Part shown: piece by piece, positions 1-5,842 of the stretch
Numbering within the stretch: position 1 is the first letter of the stretch
Layout: every line of letters begins with the position of its first letter
Source of the DNA: a bacterium
GTDB lineage: Bacteria; AUK180; JAQVHJ01
DNA length: 6,187 bases
Direction: 5' to 3'
Assembly: GCA_028696285.1 (NCBI GenBank)
Contig: JAQVHJ010000153.1
Coordinates: 1-6,187, forward strand
The notes under the pieces: model-generated
The model's input: only the letters and a program-made list of their open reading frames with translations
Told to the model about the DNA's origin: nothing
The model's database searches: none
Position numbers and translations under genes: made by a program

Positions 1-79
1 CCAGTACTCGGGCCTGTATGCCTGGCTTCTGGAGGACAACGCCGACCCCACCGCCGCCACCAGCACATCGTTTAGATAA
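1..79 (+). CDS. 3' end of an unidentified upstream gene (partial, low confidence)
   Basis: Reading from base 2, an open frame of 25 codons runs from the left edge to a TAA at 77-79. Third codon positions are about 80% G or C (20 of 25), and the bases are about 63% GC, which supports real coding in this frame and sets it apart from everything downstream. The translated tail contains YSGLYAWLLEDNADPT and ends in TSFR. I do not recognise the family. The high-GC coding character stops at about base 70, and the stop codon lies in AT-rich sequence, so the frame may be truncated by a recombination or assembly junction instead of ending naturally. A 25-residue tail is too short to give a function. 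Confidence 0.35.
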   Translation, partial: QYSGLYAWLLEDNADPTAATSTSFR

Positions 80-87
80 ATTAACAT

Positions 88-107
88 ATGATTGTAAATG
101 ATTGTAA
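88..107. repeat. 10-base perfect tandem repeat with adjoining short inverted repeat
   Basis: ATGATTGTAA occurs twice back to back (88-97 and 98-107). The second copy overlaps a short inverted repeat, ATTGT at 101-105 and ACAAT at 110-114 with a four-base loop. It sits about 85 bases upstream of the promoter -35 box. A regulator site is possible, but the stem is only five pairs and no known operator consensus was recognised. Confidence 0.35.
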
Positions 108-160
108 TAACAATTGTCAAGTAAATAAATTACAGAAGTTTTTAATTTTACGGTTCATGG

Positions 161-181
161 ATCACGAATCACGAATCACGA
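161..181. repeat. Heptamer tandem repeat ATCACGA x3
   Basis: Three perfect, uninterrupted copies of ATCACGA (161-167, 168-174, 175-181) lie just upstream of the promoter. Read in the shifted register as ACGAATC, a degenerate copy (ATGGATC) precedes them at 157-163. The repeat ends 12 bases before the -35 box. Period-seven arrays of this kind are typical of dispersed intergenic repeats in some environmental bacteria, but a regulatory role cannot be excluded. Confidence 0.7.
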
Positions 182-193
182 TCTATGTAGTTC

Positions 194-222
194 TTGACAT
201 TTTTTAGTTTTTATATTATAAT
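194..222 (+). promoter_or_regulatory. Sigma-70-type promoter of the lipoate operon
   Basis: A perfect -35 box TTGACA (194-199) is followed after exactly 17 bases by a perfect -10 box TATAAT (217-222). Transcription would start near 228-230, which leaves a leader of only about 20 bases before the ATG at 250. That is too short for a riboswitch. The purine-rich stretch AAAGGAA (236-242) in that leader is the ribosome binding site for the first gene. No other strong promoter was seen between the following genes up to cutA, so this one probably drives the whole block. Confidence 0.85.
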
Positions 223-249
223 CAATAAAAATAAGAAAGGAAGAATATA

Positions 250-1278
250 ATGGAATCCCCCAAATTTGTCCGGTTAAGTTTAGCCGCAGCAATGACACTT
301 GATCTTGCGCAGGGGCGGTTTTACCGTGATGCAAAATTATACTGTATTAATCTTCTTGTAACCTATGACGATGGTTGCGCAGCTAATTGTTCGTATTGCG
401 GGTTGTCAAAAGTCCGGCCCGGGAAGTATGATAAAAAATCTTTCATACGCGTTAAGTGGCCGGTTCATGATATTGAAACAGTTTCTGAAAGAATTGCGGA
501 GAAAGCTGTTTCCGGCGATGTTAAACGCGTATGTATTTCAATGGTTACCCGCCGCCGTGCAGTTGAAGATACCATTACCATTTCAAAAGTAATACGTGAA
601 AAATCGGATGTTCCCATCTCATTTTTAATTGCTCCTACGGTTGTAAAAGAAGAGGATTTCCCTGTATTTAAAAATGCGGGTGCAGATAAAATAGGTATTG
701 CAATAGATGCTGTTACAAATGAATTGTTTATACGGCACCGGGGAAAAGGCGTTAATGGCCCGCATAAAATGGACAGATATTGGGAGTGTTTTGATGAAGC
801 GCTGAAATATTTCGGAAAGGGTAATGTAGGAAGTCATTTCATGGTAGGCCTGGGTGAGACAGAAAAGGAAGAAGTCAAAGCGATTCAAAAAGTTCGAGAT
901 TTAGGCGGGGAGACGCATCTATTTGCATTCTTCCCTGAAGAACTTTCAAAACTTGAGAACACTGCAAGACCGAGCATTCCCAAATACAGAAGAATTCAAT
1001 TGGCCCGGTATTTAATAGATAACGATATAATTAATGTAAAACAAATTAAATTTAATGAGAAAGATGAAATTACAGATTTTGGAATTGAGATAGATGAATA
1101 TGTTCAATCGGGAAAACCGTTCATGACATCGGGCTGTGTAGGAACAGATGGCGAGGTTGCGTGTAATCGTCCGTTTGCTAATGAAAAACCAACAGAAGAA
1201 CCAAGAAACTTTCCATTCCTGCCGGACGAGAATGATATTTCAAAGATTAAAGAAGAGATATGGCAGTATACGAAGTAA
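250..1278 (+). CDS. lipS1: Radical SAM lipoyl synthase subunit, LipS1-like (BioB-like)
   Basis: This 342-residue protein is a radical SAM enzyme that probably inserts one of the two sulfurs of the lipoyl cofactor on an octanoylated carrier protein, in partnership with the second radical SAM protein encoded at 2141. The motif CX3CX2C at C43, C47 and C50 (DGCAANCSYC) binds the SAM-cleaving [4Fe-4S] cluster. The middle resembles biotin synthase (GADKIGIAIDA near 144-154, RGKGVNGPHKMDRYW near 164-178, HFMVGLGET near 197-204). Near the C terminus, C296 and C305 (SGCVGTDGEVACNRP) are candidate ligands of an auxiliary, sulfur-donating cluster. LipS1 and LipS2 are known as a two-protein lipoyl synthase in Thermococcus and in bacteria with the sHdr sulfur-oxidation system; gene content here matches that set. 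The start at 250 has a good ribosome binding site eight bases upstream. Which protein is LipS1 and which LipS2 is inferred from gene order and length, and could be swapped. A stand-alone biotin-synthase-like role is less likely given the neighbours. Confidence 0.75.
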   Translation: MESPKFVRLSLAAAMTLDLAQGRFYRDAKLYCINLLVTYDDGCAANCSYCGLSKVRPGKYDKKSFIRVKWPVHDIETVSERIAEKAVSGDVKRVCISMVTRRRAVEDTITISKVIREKSDVPISFLIAPTVVKEEDFPVFKNAGADKIGIAIDAVTNELFIRHRGKGVNGPHKMDRYWECFDEALKYFGKGNVGSHFMVGLGETEKEEVKAIQKVRDLGGETHLFAFFPEELSKLENTARPSIPKYRRIQLARYLIDNDIINVKQIKFNEKDEITDFGIEIDEYVQSGKPFMTSGCVGTDGEVACNRPFANEKPTEEPRNFPFLPDENDISKIKEEIWQYTK

Positions 1279-2201
1279 TCATTATTGGTGCAGGTATTGC
1301 CGGTCTCTCCTGTGCATCAAAATTAAATAAAAATTATTTATTAATTGAAAAGGAACGAGAGCCGTATCAGCACATAGCATGCGCAGAATGGGTTCCTGAA
1401 AATTTCTGCGCCCCTGCGGTACAAAAAATTTCAGGAATGGTTACTTTTTACCCATCAGGCGAGAAAAGAAATGATTTTCACGGAAAAATGATTGATCGGA
1501 AAACATACCAGCAGTCAATTTTGGATTCATTAAAGGGAGCGGTACATTTAGGAGAGAAAGTTTTGAAAATAGAAGGGAATAATGTGGTTACAAATAGAGG
1601 TAAATATTCTGCAGAATGGATAGTTCTTGCTTCCGGTCCCAATTCATTAATTAACAAAGATAAAAATTTTCTTGTTGCAACGAACTTCAGAATGAGATTA
1701 ACAAAATCATTCAATGATACATTTATTGTTTTTTCGCCTGAAGTAAAAATGGGTTATGCCTGGTGTTTTCCGAAAGGCTACATTGCCAATGTCGGTGTTG
1801 GTGTCGTTTCAGAAATGAAAAAAGCTATTTCTTTTTGTACGGATTATTTCAAGAAACTCGGTTTGGTTACAGGAGAACCCTTTGATAGAACTACCGGGTT
1901 GATTCCTTTATCAGGATTACGTACAGTCCTTTCCGGGAATGTGATTTCCATAGGTGATGCCGGGGGATTTATTGATCCGGTTACCGGCGCGGGTATCGCT
2001 TATGAGCAGGATTCCGGGTACCAGGCATCACAATTTCTGAACGGGGAAAAGACAAAGGATATGTTTTTAATAAATATAAATATTTCATATTATAAATTTT
2101 TAAAAAGAAAGGTTGAAAAGCGAAAGGTTTTTGAAGAAGAATGGAAAAGCAATCTAAAGTCGGCAGTGGAAAAGTCCTGGATTTCTTTCTCCCGGGAATG
2201 A
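1260..2201 (+). CDS. lipT: LipT: FAD-dependent oxidoreductase of the geranylgeranyl reductase family
   Basis: This 313-residue flavoprotein starts with a Rossmann dinucleotide-binding motif (VIIIGAGIAGLSCASKL, 6-22) and an acidic residue at the end of the second strand (LLIEKE). A signature of the geranylgeranyl reductase family, GYAWCFPKGYIANVGVG, lies at 165-181, and the second FAD motif, IGDAGGFIDPVTGAGI, at 231-246. Cysteines C41 and C50 sit in ACAEWVPENFC, where lipid reductases of this family also carry a conserved cysteine-containing segment. Characterised geranylgeranyl reductases are usually longer, so this is a short member. A gene of this kind (lipT) is often found between the two lipoyl synthase genes in the sLpl(AB) pathway, and its role is thought to be accessory, perhaps passing electrons to the radical SAM clusters; that role is not shown by the sequence. 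The ATG at 1260 overlaps the end of the previous gene by 19 bases and is preceded by AGAAGAG (1251-1257). An archaeal-type lipid reductase is the main alternative. Confidence 0.75.
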   Translation: MAVYEVIIIGAGIAGLSCASKLNKNYLLIEKEREPYQHIACAEWVPENFCAPAVQKISGMVTFYPSGEKRNDFHGKMIDRKTYQQSILDSLKGAVHLGEKVLKIEGNNVVTNRGKYSAEWIVLASGPNSLINKDKNFLVATNFRMRLTKSFNDTFIVFSPEVKMGYAWCFPKGYIANVGVGVVSEMKKAISFCTDYFKKLGLVTGEPFDRTTGLIPLSGLRTVLSGNVISIGDAGGFIDPVTGAGIAYEQDSGYQASQFLNGEKTKDMFLININISYYKFLKRKVEKRKVFEEEWKSNLKSAVEKSWISFSRE

Positions 2202-3028
2202 TTTCAATAGATGGCAAGACGGGGTTGTATCCTGCTGTTTCTATTACCGGGAAAAAATGTTCTCTTAAGTGCGAACATTGTCACGGTTCTTTACTCGAAC
2301 CAATGTATGATGGAGACACTCCGGAGAAACTGTTAAATATCATTCGCGCCTTCGAAAAAGACCGAATGATTGGTGCTTTAATTACAGGCGGGTGCGACAA
2401 AGACGGCCGACTGCCCTGGAGTGGTTTTTTACCGGTGTTAAAGGATTTAAAAACGAAGCTTTTTCTTTCCGCGCATAGTGGGATAAATGTAAGCAAGGAT
2501 CTCGCATCGGGGTTGAGGGCTGCTGGGATCCGCCAGGCATTAATAGATGTGATTGGAGACGAAGCAACGGCAAAAGAGATTTACCATATAGATAATTTTA
2601 AAATCGTGACTAAGAGTATCGAAAATTTATATTCTTTTGGACCGAAAGTAATTCCGCATTTAATTGTCGGGGTTTATAAGGGAAGAATAAGTGGAGAATA
2701 TATTGCCCTTGATTTAATAGCGGGAATTGATAATTCAAGAATTGAGATAGTTGTTATTATGCCGAAGGAACTTGGCGTTGATCCCCCTGAGATAAATGAG
2801 GTTATAAAGGTTTTCGAATATGCAAGAAAGAAATTTAAGAAGGTTGCCCTGGGTTGTGCCCGTCCCCGGGGTAAGTACCGGTTTATGTTAGAAGAAAAAT
2901 TAATTGAAGCCGGATTGATTGACCGGCTGGCAATATGGTCAGACAGGGCAATTTCAATTGCAAAAGAAAAAGGGTATAAGGTTAATTTTCATTATACATG
3001 CTGTTCGGTGGATCCAAATGAAGTTTAG
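2141..3028 (+). CDS. lipS2: Radical SAM lipoyl synthase subunit, LipS2-like
   Basis: This 295-residue protein is the second radical SAM enzyme of the block and probably works with the one at 250 to convert protein-bound octanoyl to lipoyl. The cluster motif CX3CX2C is at C40, C44 and C47 (CSLKCEHC), preceded by PAVSITGKK. C83-region ITGGCDKDGRLPW (81-93), C239 (ALGCARPRG) and the C-terminal pair C287-C288 (YTCCSV) are candidate ligands for a second iron-sulfur cluster. The start is a judgement: the ATG at 2141 overlaps lipT by 61 bases and has only a weak AGAAGA upstream, whereas the ATG at 2198 would give a four-base ATGA overlap and 276 residues. I prefer 2141 because the segment VLDFFLPGM, just before the second ATG, looks like conserved family sequence and there is no purine-rich site before 2198. 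The LipS1/LipS2 labels could be reversed. It is shorter than the first enzyme and lacks its ACNRP tail motif. Confidence 0.72.
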   Translation: MEKQSKVGSGKVLDFFLPGMISIDGKTGLYPAVSITGKKCSLKCEHCHGSLLEPMYDGDTPEKLLNIIRAFEKDRMIGALITGGCDKDGRLPWSGFLPVLKDLKTKLFLSAHSGINVSKDLASGLRAAGIRQALIDVIGDEATAKEIYHIDNFKIVTKSIENLYSFGPKVIPHLIVGVYKGRISGEYIALDLIAGIDNSRIEIVVIMPKELGVDPPEINEVIKVFEYARKKFKKVALGCARPRGKYRFMLEEKLIEAGLIDRLAIWSDRAISIAKEKGYKVNFHYTCCSVDPNEV

Positions 3029-4562
3029 AGAAATCGATACCGGGCTATTAACTGCAGCAGAAAACATGGCATGGGACCAGGCTCTCCTTGAAGTTCAATC
3101 GGAAATCCCATCACCGACCCTGAGATTTTTAGCTTTTTCTCCCAATTGCGCTTTAGTCGGGTATTTTCAGGCGGTCGAACAGGAGATCAGGGAGGATTAC
3201 TGCGGGGAGAAAGGGATTGAAATCAACAGGAGAATCACCGGCGGCGGCGCAATATTTTTTGACCCGTCCCAGGTTGGCTGGGAATTAATCGCTCCGGTTG
3301 AATTGTTTCCCTATTCGTCGGAAGAATTGTACAGAAGAGTTGGATCCGCTGTTGCAGACGGGTTGAAAAATCTTGGTATTAATGCTGAATTTAAGAAACG
3401 TAATGATATAGAAGTTAACGGGAGAAAAATTTCGGGAATGGGTGGGATAAATTACTGCGGAGCATTTTTATTTCAGGGAACACTGCTGGTTGAAGATAAA
3501 CTTGAGGAGATGCTGTATTCACTTCGTGTCCCTATTGAAAAATTGAAGCCGAAGGAGATAGACTCGGTTAGGGAAAGAGTAACTTGTATAGAAAGAGAAC
3601 TTAATAAAGTGCCTTCAAAAGAAGAGATAAAAGAGGCAATTAAAAAGGGATTTGAAAAAAACCTCGGGGTAGAATTTGTTTCGGGGAAACTTCGAAAGGA
3701 AGAACAGGACCGGTTTATTAAATTAAAAGAATATTATAAATCAGATGAGTGGATCTATAAAATTAAATTACCAAAAGAATCACAGGGTTTAATAAAAGGA
3801 ACATTCAGATCTGAAAACGGGACTACAAATGTAAATCTTGTTGTTAATGCAAAACAGAATGCCCTTCGTTCAACTTATATTACAGGCGATTTCTTTATCG
3901 AGAAGAGAGAGTTGGTATTTGATCTTGAGAGGATTCTGAAGAACATCCCGATGAACAAAGAAAAGATTCTACAGAAAATAGATGAATTTTTAACTGATGC
4001 TTCTTGTCAGAAAAGCGATCTGAAGGGGGCTTTTATAGAAGCATTTAAAAAATGGTCCTGGGTGAAAACCGGGTTTACTCCCGAAGAAGCAAATAATATT
4101 TACAGTGTTAATTTTATAATAGGCGACGATTTTAATCCGAAGGTTTTTCTCTTTCCATACTGTTCAAAGGATGTTGATTGTGAATTCAGGAGACTACCCG
4201 ATTGTCCGCAATGCGGGAAATGTTCGGTCGGGGACGGTTATAAAATGGCGATTGATGAAAATATGGAATGTATAACAATTATTACATTTGAAGACCTGAT
4301 GGAAAAATTTGAAATTTTAAAGAAGCGTGGAATTACAGAATATATCGGGAGCTGCTGTGAGGCATTCTATGTTAAGCACCAGGAAGAATTCAGGAACTCA
4401 GGATTAAAAGGGTTATTGGTTAATATAGAAAATTCAACCTGTTACGACCTGGGAAAAGCAAAAGAGGCATATCTCGGAAGATTTGAAAACAGAACCGATT
4501 TAAACCTGAACCTGATAAGAAAGGTTTTAATGTATTTAAAGAATGATTTAAAACAGGATTAA
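3018..4562 (+). CDS. Lipoate:protein ligase sLpl(AB) type, fused to a C-terminal DUF116-like domain
   Basis: This 514-residue protein probably attaches octanoate or lipoate to the target lysine of lipoyl-domain proteins. Residues about 1-235 form an LplA-type catalytic domain with RRITGGGAIFFD (71-82) and NDIEVNGRKISGMGG (129-143); K138 is the expected catalytic lysine. Residues about 245-345 look like the LplB or accessory ligase domain (KGTFRSENGTTNVNL, then ITGDFF near 288-293), here joined to the catalytic domain as in bacterial sLpl(AB). From about 375 to the end follows a DUF116-like domain: FPYC (C382), DC388, C396-X2-C399-X2-C402 in CPQCGKCSVGD, GSCCEAF (C446, C447) and NSTCYDLG (C475). 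Simple lipoate ligases are about 250-340 residues, so the extra domain is a real extension. The ATG at 3018 is chosen over an upstream one at 2919 because the 33 residues between show no ligase similarity and lie fully inside lipS2; GGTGGA at 3007-3012 precedes it. It overlaps lipS2 by 11 bases. Confidence 0.8.
   Translation: MKFREIDTGLLTAAENMAWDQALLEVQSEIPSPTLRFLAFSPNCALVGYFQAVEQEIREDYCGEKGIEINRRITGGGAIFFDPSQVGWELIAPVELFPYSSEELYRRVGSAVADGLKNLGINAEFKKRNDIEVNGRKISGMGGINYCGAFLFQGTLLVEDKLEEMLYSLRVPIEKLKPKEIDSVRERVTCIERELNKVPSKEEIKEAIKKGFEKNLGVEFVSGKLRKEEQDRFIKLKEYYKSDEWIYKIKLPKESQGLIKGTFRSENGTTNVNLVVNAKQNALRSTYITGDFFIEKRELVFDLERILKNIPMNKEKILQKIDEFLTDASCQKSDLKGAFIEAFKKWSWVKTGFTPEEANNIYSVNFIIGDDFNPKVFLFPYCSKDVDCEFRRLPDCPQCGKCSVGDGYKMAIDENMECITIITFEDLMEKFEILKKRGITEYIGSCCEAFYVKHQEEFRNSGLKGLLVNIENSTCYDLGKAKEAYLGRFENRTDLNLNLIRKVLMYLKNDLKQD
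4140..4562 (+). other. DUF116-like cysteine-rich domain (part of the ligase)
   Basis: This marks the coding part for residues about 375-514 of the ligase. The order of motifs, PYC, then CX2CX2C followed by a valine-glycine, then a GSCCE segment, then a NSTCYDLG segment, matches the pattern I associate with DUF116 proteins (CXXCXXC with VG, a GVAC-like segment, and a late DGC-like cysteine). Nine cysteines occur in the region, against three in the preceding 374 residues of catalytic and accessory domain (C44, C62, C147, plus C190 and C330 if linkers are counted). The cysteines suggest metal or iron-sulfur binding, but the function of DUF116 is not known to me. Confidence 0.65.
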
Positions 4563-4565
4563 ATA

Positions 4566-5129
4566 ATGAACTTTTATTATATTTTAATTATAGCAGTAGG
4601 ATTATCTATGGATGCTTTTGCTGTTGCGGTAACGTCGGGATTTATCCTGAAAAAAATGAAGTTTTACCACGCATTTAAAATTGCCCTGTTCTTCGGGGGA
4701 TTCCAGGCTATTATGCCGGTCCTCGGTTGGCTAGCCGGCCTTACTGTTAAGGATTATATTCAGGCTTTTGATCACTGGATTGCATTTGGACTACTTTTAT
4801 TTATTGGGGGGAAGATGATCTATGAATCATTTAAAATTAAGGAAGAAGAAGAGAAGGAATGCGACCCAACAAGATTCGGGAATCTGCTCTTGTTGGCAAT
4901 CGCAACAAGTATAGACGCTTTAGCTGTGGGGATTACTTTTGCCTTTTTGAAAATTTCAATCCTATCTCCGGTTATAATAATTGGATGTGTAACTTTTATA
5001 TTATCATTAACAGGTGTTTATGTCGGAAACAGGGTCGGGCATTTCTTTGAAAATAAACTGGAACTCTTTGGGGGATTGGTTTTGATCGGAATTGGAGTGA
5101 AAATATTAATAGAACATCTTCTTCAATAA
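4566..5129 (+). CDS. mntP: Manganese efflux pump MntP family
   Basis: This 187-residue inner-membrane protein is the length expected of MntP (formerly YebN), which exports manganese ions. It has about six membrane segments in two related halves: residues near 4-26, 36-60, 70-88, then 105-127, 132-152 and 166-185. Each half carries the family's key aspartate motif, GLSMDAFAVA (D16) and ATSIDALAVG (D117). A charged cytoplasmic loop with EEEEKE at 93-98 separates the halves. The start lies only three bases after the ligase stop, with AGGA at 4555-4558, so it is very likely read from the same transcript. There is no room upstream for the yybP-ykoY manganese riboswitch that controls many mntP genes, so metal control would have to come from elsewhere. 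Confidence 0.9.
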   Translation: MNFYYILIIAVGLSMDAFAVAVTSGFILKKMKFYHAFKIALFFGGFQAIMPVLGWLAGLTVKDYIQAFDHWIAFGLLLFIGGKMIYESFKIKEEEEKECDPTRFGNLLLLAIATSIDALAVGITFAFLKISILSPVIIIGCVTFILSLTGVYVGNRVGHFFENKLELFGGLVLIGIGVKILIEHLLQ

Positions 5130-5154
5130 GGGTTATGGCTATTTTTAATTTAAT

Positions 5155-5163
5155 AAGGAGGGG
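5155..5163 (+). promoter_or_regulatory. Strong ribosome binding site of cutA
   Basis: AAGGAGGGG lies six bases before the cutA ATG at 5170 and is the strongest Shine-Dalgarno match in the window. It suggests that cutA is translated independently of the upstream coupling that joins the earlier genes. Confidence 0.8.
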
Positions 5164-5169
5164 AAACTG

Positions 5170-5484
5170 ATGGAATTCGTAATTATTACTACTACTACCG
5201 AAAAGATTTTTGATGCAGAAAAAATTTCGAAAACTCTTGTTTCTGAAAAACTTGCTGCTTGTGTTCAGATAGTCGGGCCAATAATCAGTACATATACCTG
5301 GAAGGAAAATATTGAAAGAACAGAAGAATTTATTCTTTTAATTAAAACAAAGGATGACCTGAAGGTCTCTGTTGAAAAAAGAATAAAGGAAATTCATCCT
5401 TATGAACTTCCGGAATTTGTAGTTGTCCCTATTCTTGACGGTAGCCATGAATACTTAAACTGGCTCAGAATCAATACAAAATAA
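5170..5484 (+). CDS. cutA: CutA1 family divalent-cation tolerance protein
   Basis: This 104-residue protein has the usual CutA1 length and motifs: an N-terminal strand with FVIITTTTEKIFDAEKI, the conserved KLAACVQIVGPIISTYTW (27-44, with C31), the acidic ENIERTEEFILLIKT segment (46-60), and HPYELPEFVVVPI (76-88) followed by the YLNWL end (95-99). CutA1 forms a stable trimer with a ferredoxin-like fold resembling PII signalling proteins; mutations in E. coli were first linked to copper and divalent metal tolerance, but the exact biochemical role is unsettled. Its strong ribosome binding site and 40-base gap from mntP fit membership of the same transcript. No rho-independent terminator with a good stem was found just after it. 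Confidence 0.92.
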   Translation: MEFVIITTTTEKIFDAEKISKTLVSEKLAACVQIVGPIISTYTWKENIERTEEFILLIKTKDDLKVSVEKRIKEIHPYELPEFVVVPILDGSHEYLNWLRINTK

Positions 5485-5842
5485 CACAAATCACCTTTTA
5501 ATTTATGTCCATTTATATCCCAATATATCAAAATTTATTAAAAATTTAGTTACTGCCATCCCCTTTTTATCCCCCCTCTTTCCATGAAAATTATTTTGAG
5601 AAAAATTTCACAATACCGCAAAGAAAAGGATGATAAATAGAAAAATAAAGCAAACTTGGAGTTGTTAAATTTAATGATTGTTTTAAAAAGACAAGAATCT
5701 CTGTTAATGTATTAAATAAACAGAGGGAGCTGTCTGAGAATAATTTTTTAACTCATGCATTATATAATCAAAAATAGATTTAATTGTTGATTTGTTCGAA
5801 TTTTTTCGCGGTGCGATTTTTAAAACTATCAATCTGACTGCT
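5485..5842. other. AT-rich intergenic region without a supported gene
   Basis: This stretch lies between the convergent ends of cutA and the minus-strand gene. It contains a polypyrimidine block near 5556-5583 and a hairpin at 5699-5725, listed separately. Short frames exist on both strands (for example an 18-codon frame from the ATG at 5584), but none has a ribosome binding site or recognisable protein sequence. Confidence 0.6.
5699..5725 (-). terminator. Hairpin, possible weak terminator between convergent genes
   Basis: CTCTGTT (5699-5705) and AACAGAG (5719-5725) form a perfect seven-base inverted repeat around a 13-base AT loop. Read on the minus strand it follows the stop of the right-edge gene by about 118 bases and is followed by a T-rich stretch; read on the plus strand, a T-run near 5744-5749 lies further off. 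The stem is short and the loop large, so its strength as a terminator is doubtful. Confidence 0.3.

Noticed and set aside
1..79. Variable region of a diversity-generating retroelement
   Set aside because: The tail ends in SFR, faintly like such regions, but there is no template repeat, reverse transcriptase or biased adenine substitution pattern in the window.
161..181. CRISPR-like or phase-variable repeat
   Set aside because: Units are seven bases with no spacers, and the array lies outside the promoter spacer and outside any gene, so neither CRISPR nor a simple phase-variation switch fits.
88..207. 39-codon plus-strand frame starting at the ATG at 88
   Set aside because: It runs through the heptamer repeat and the promoter -35 box, has no ribosome binding site, and its repeated N/V/C composition follows from the DNA repeats.
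223..249. Riboswitch or attenuator before the first gene
   Set aside because: The promoter position leaves a leader of only about 20 bases, too short for a structured element.
250..1278. Annotation as biotin synthase
   Set aside because: The BioB-like fold and CX3CX2C motif would fit, but the neighbours are a lipoate ligase and a second radical SAM protein, not biotin genes, and the C-terminal C296/C305 motif is unlike BioB.
2919..3017. Upstream 33-codon extension of the ligase to an ATG at 2919
   Set aside because: The extension lies entirely within lipS2 in another frame, shows no ligase-like sequence, and the ATG at 3018 begins directly at the typical MKFREIDTG-type ligase N terminus with a purine-rich site before it.
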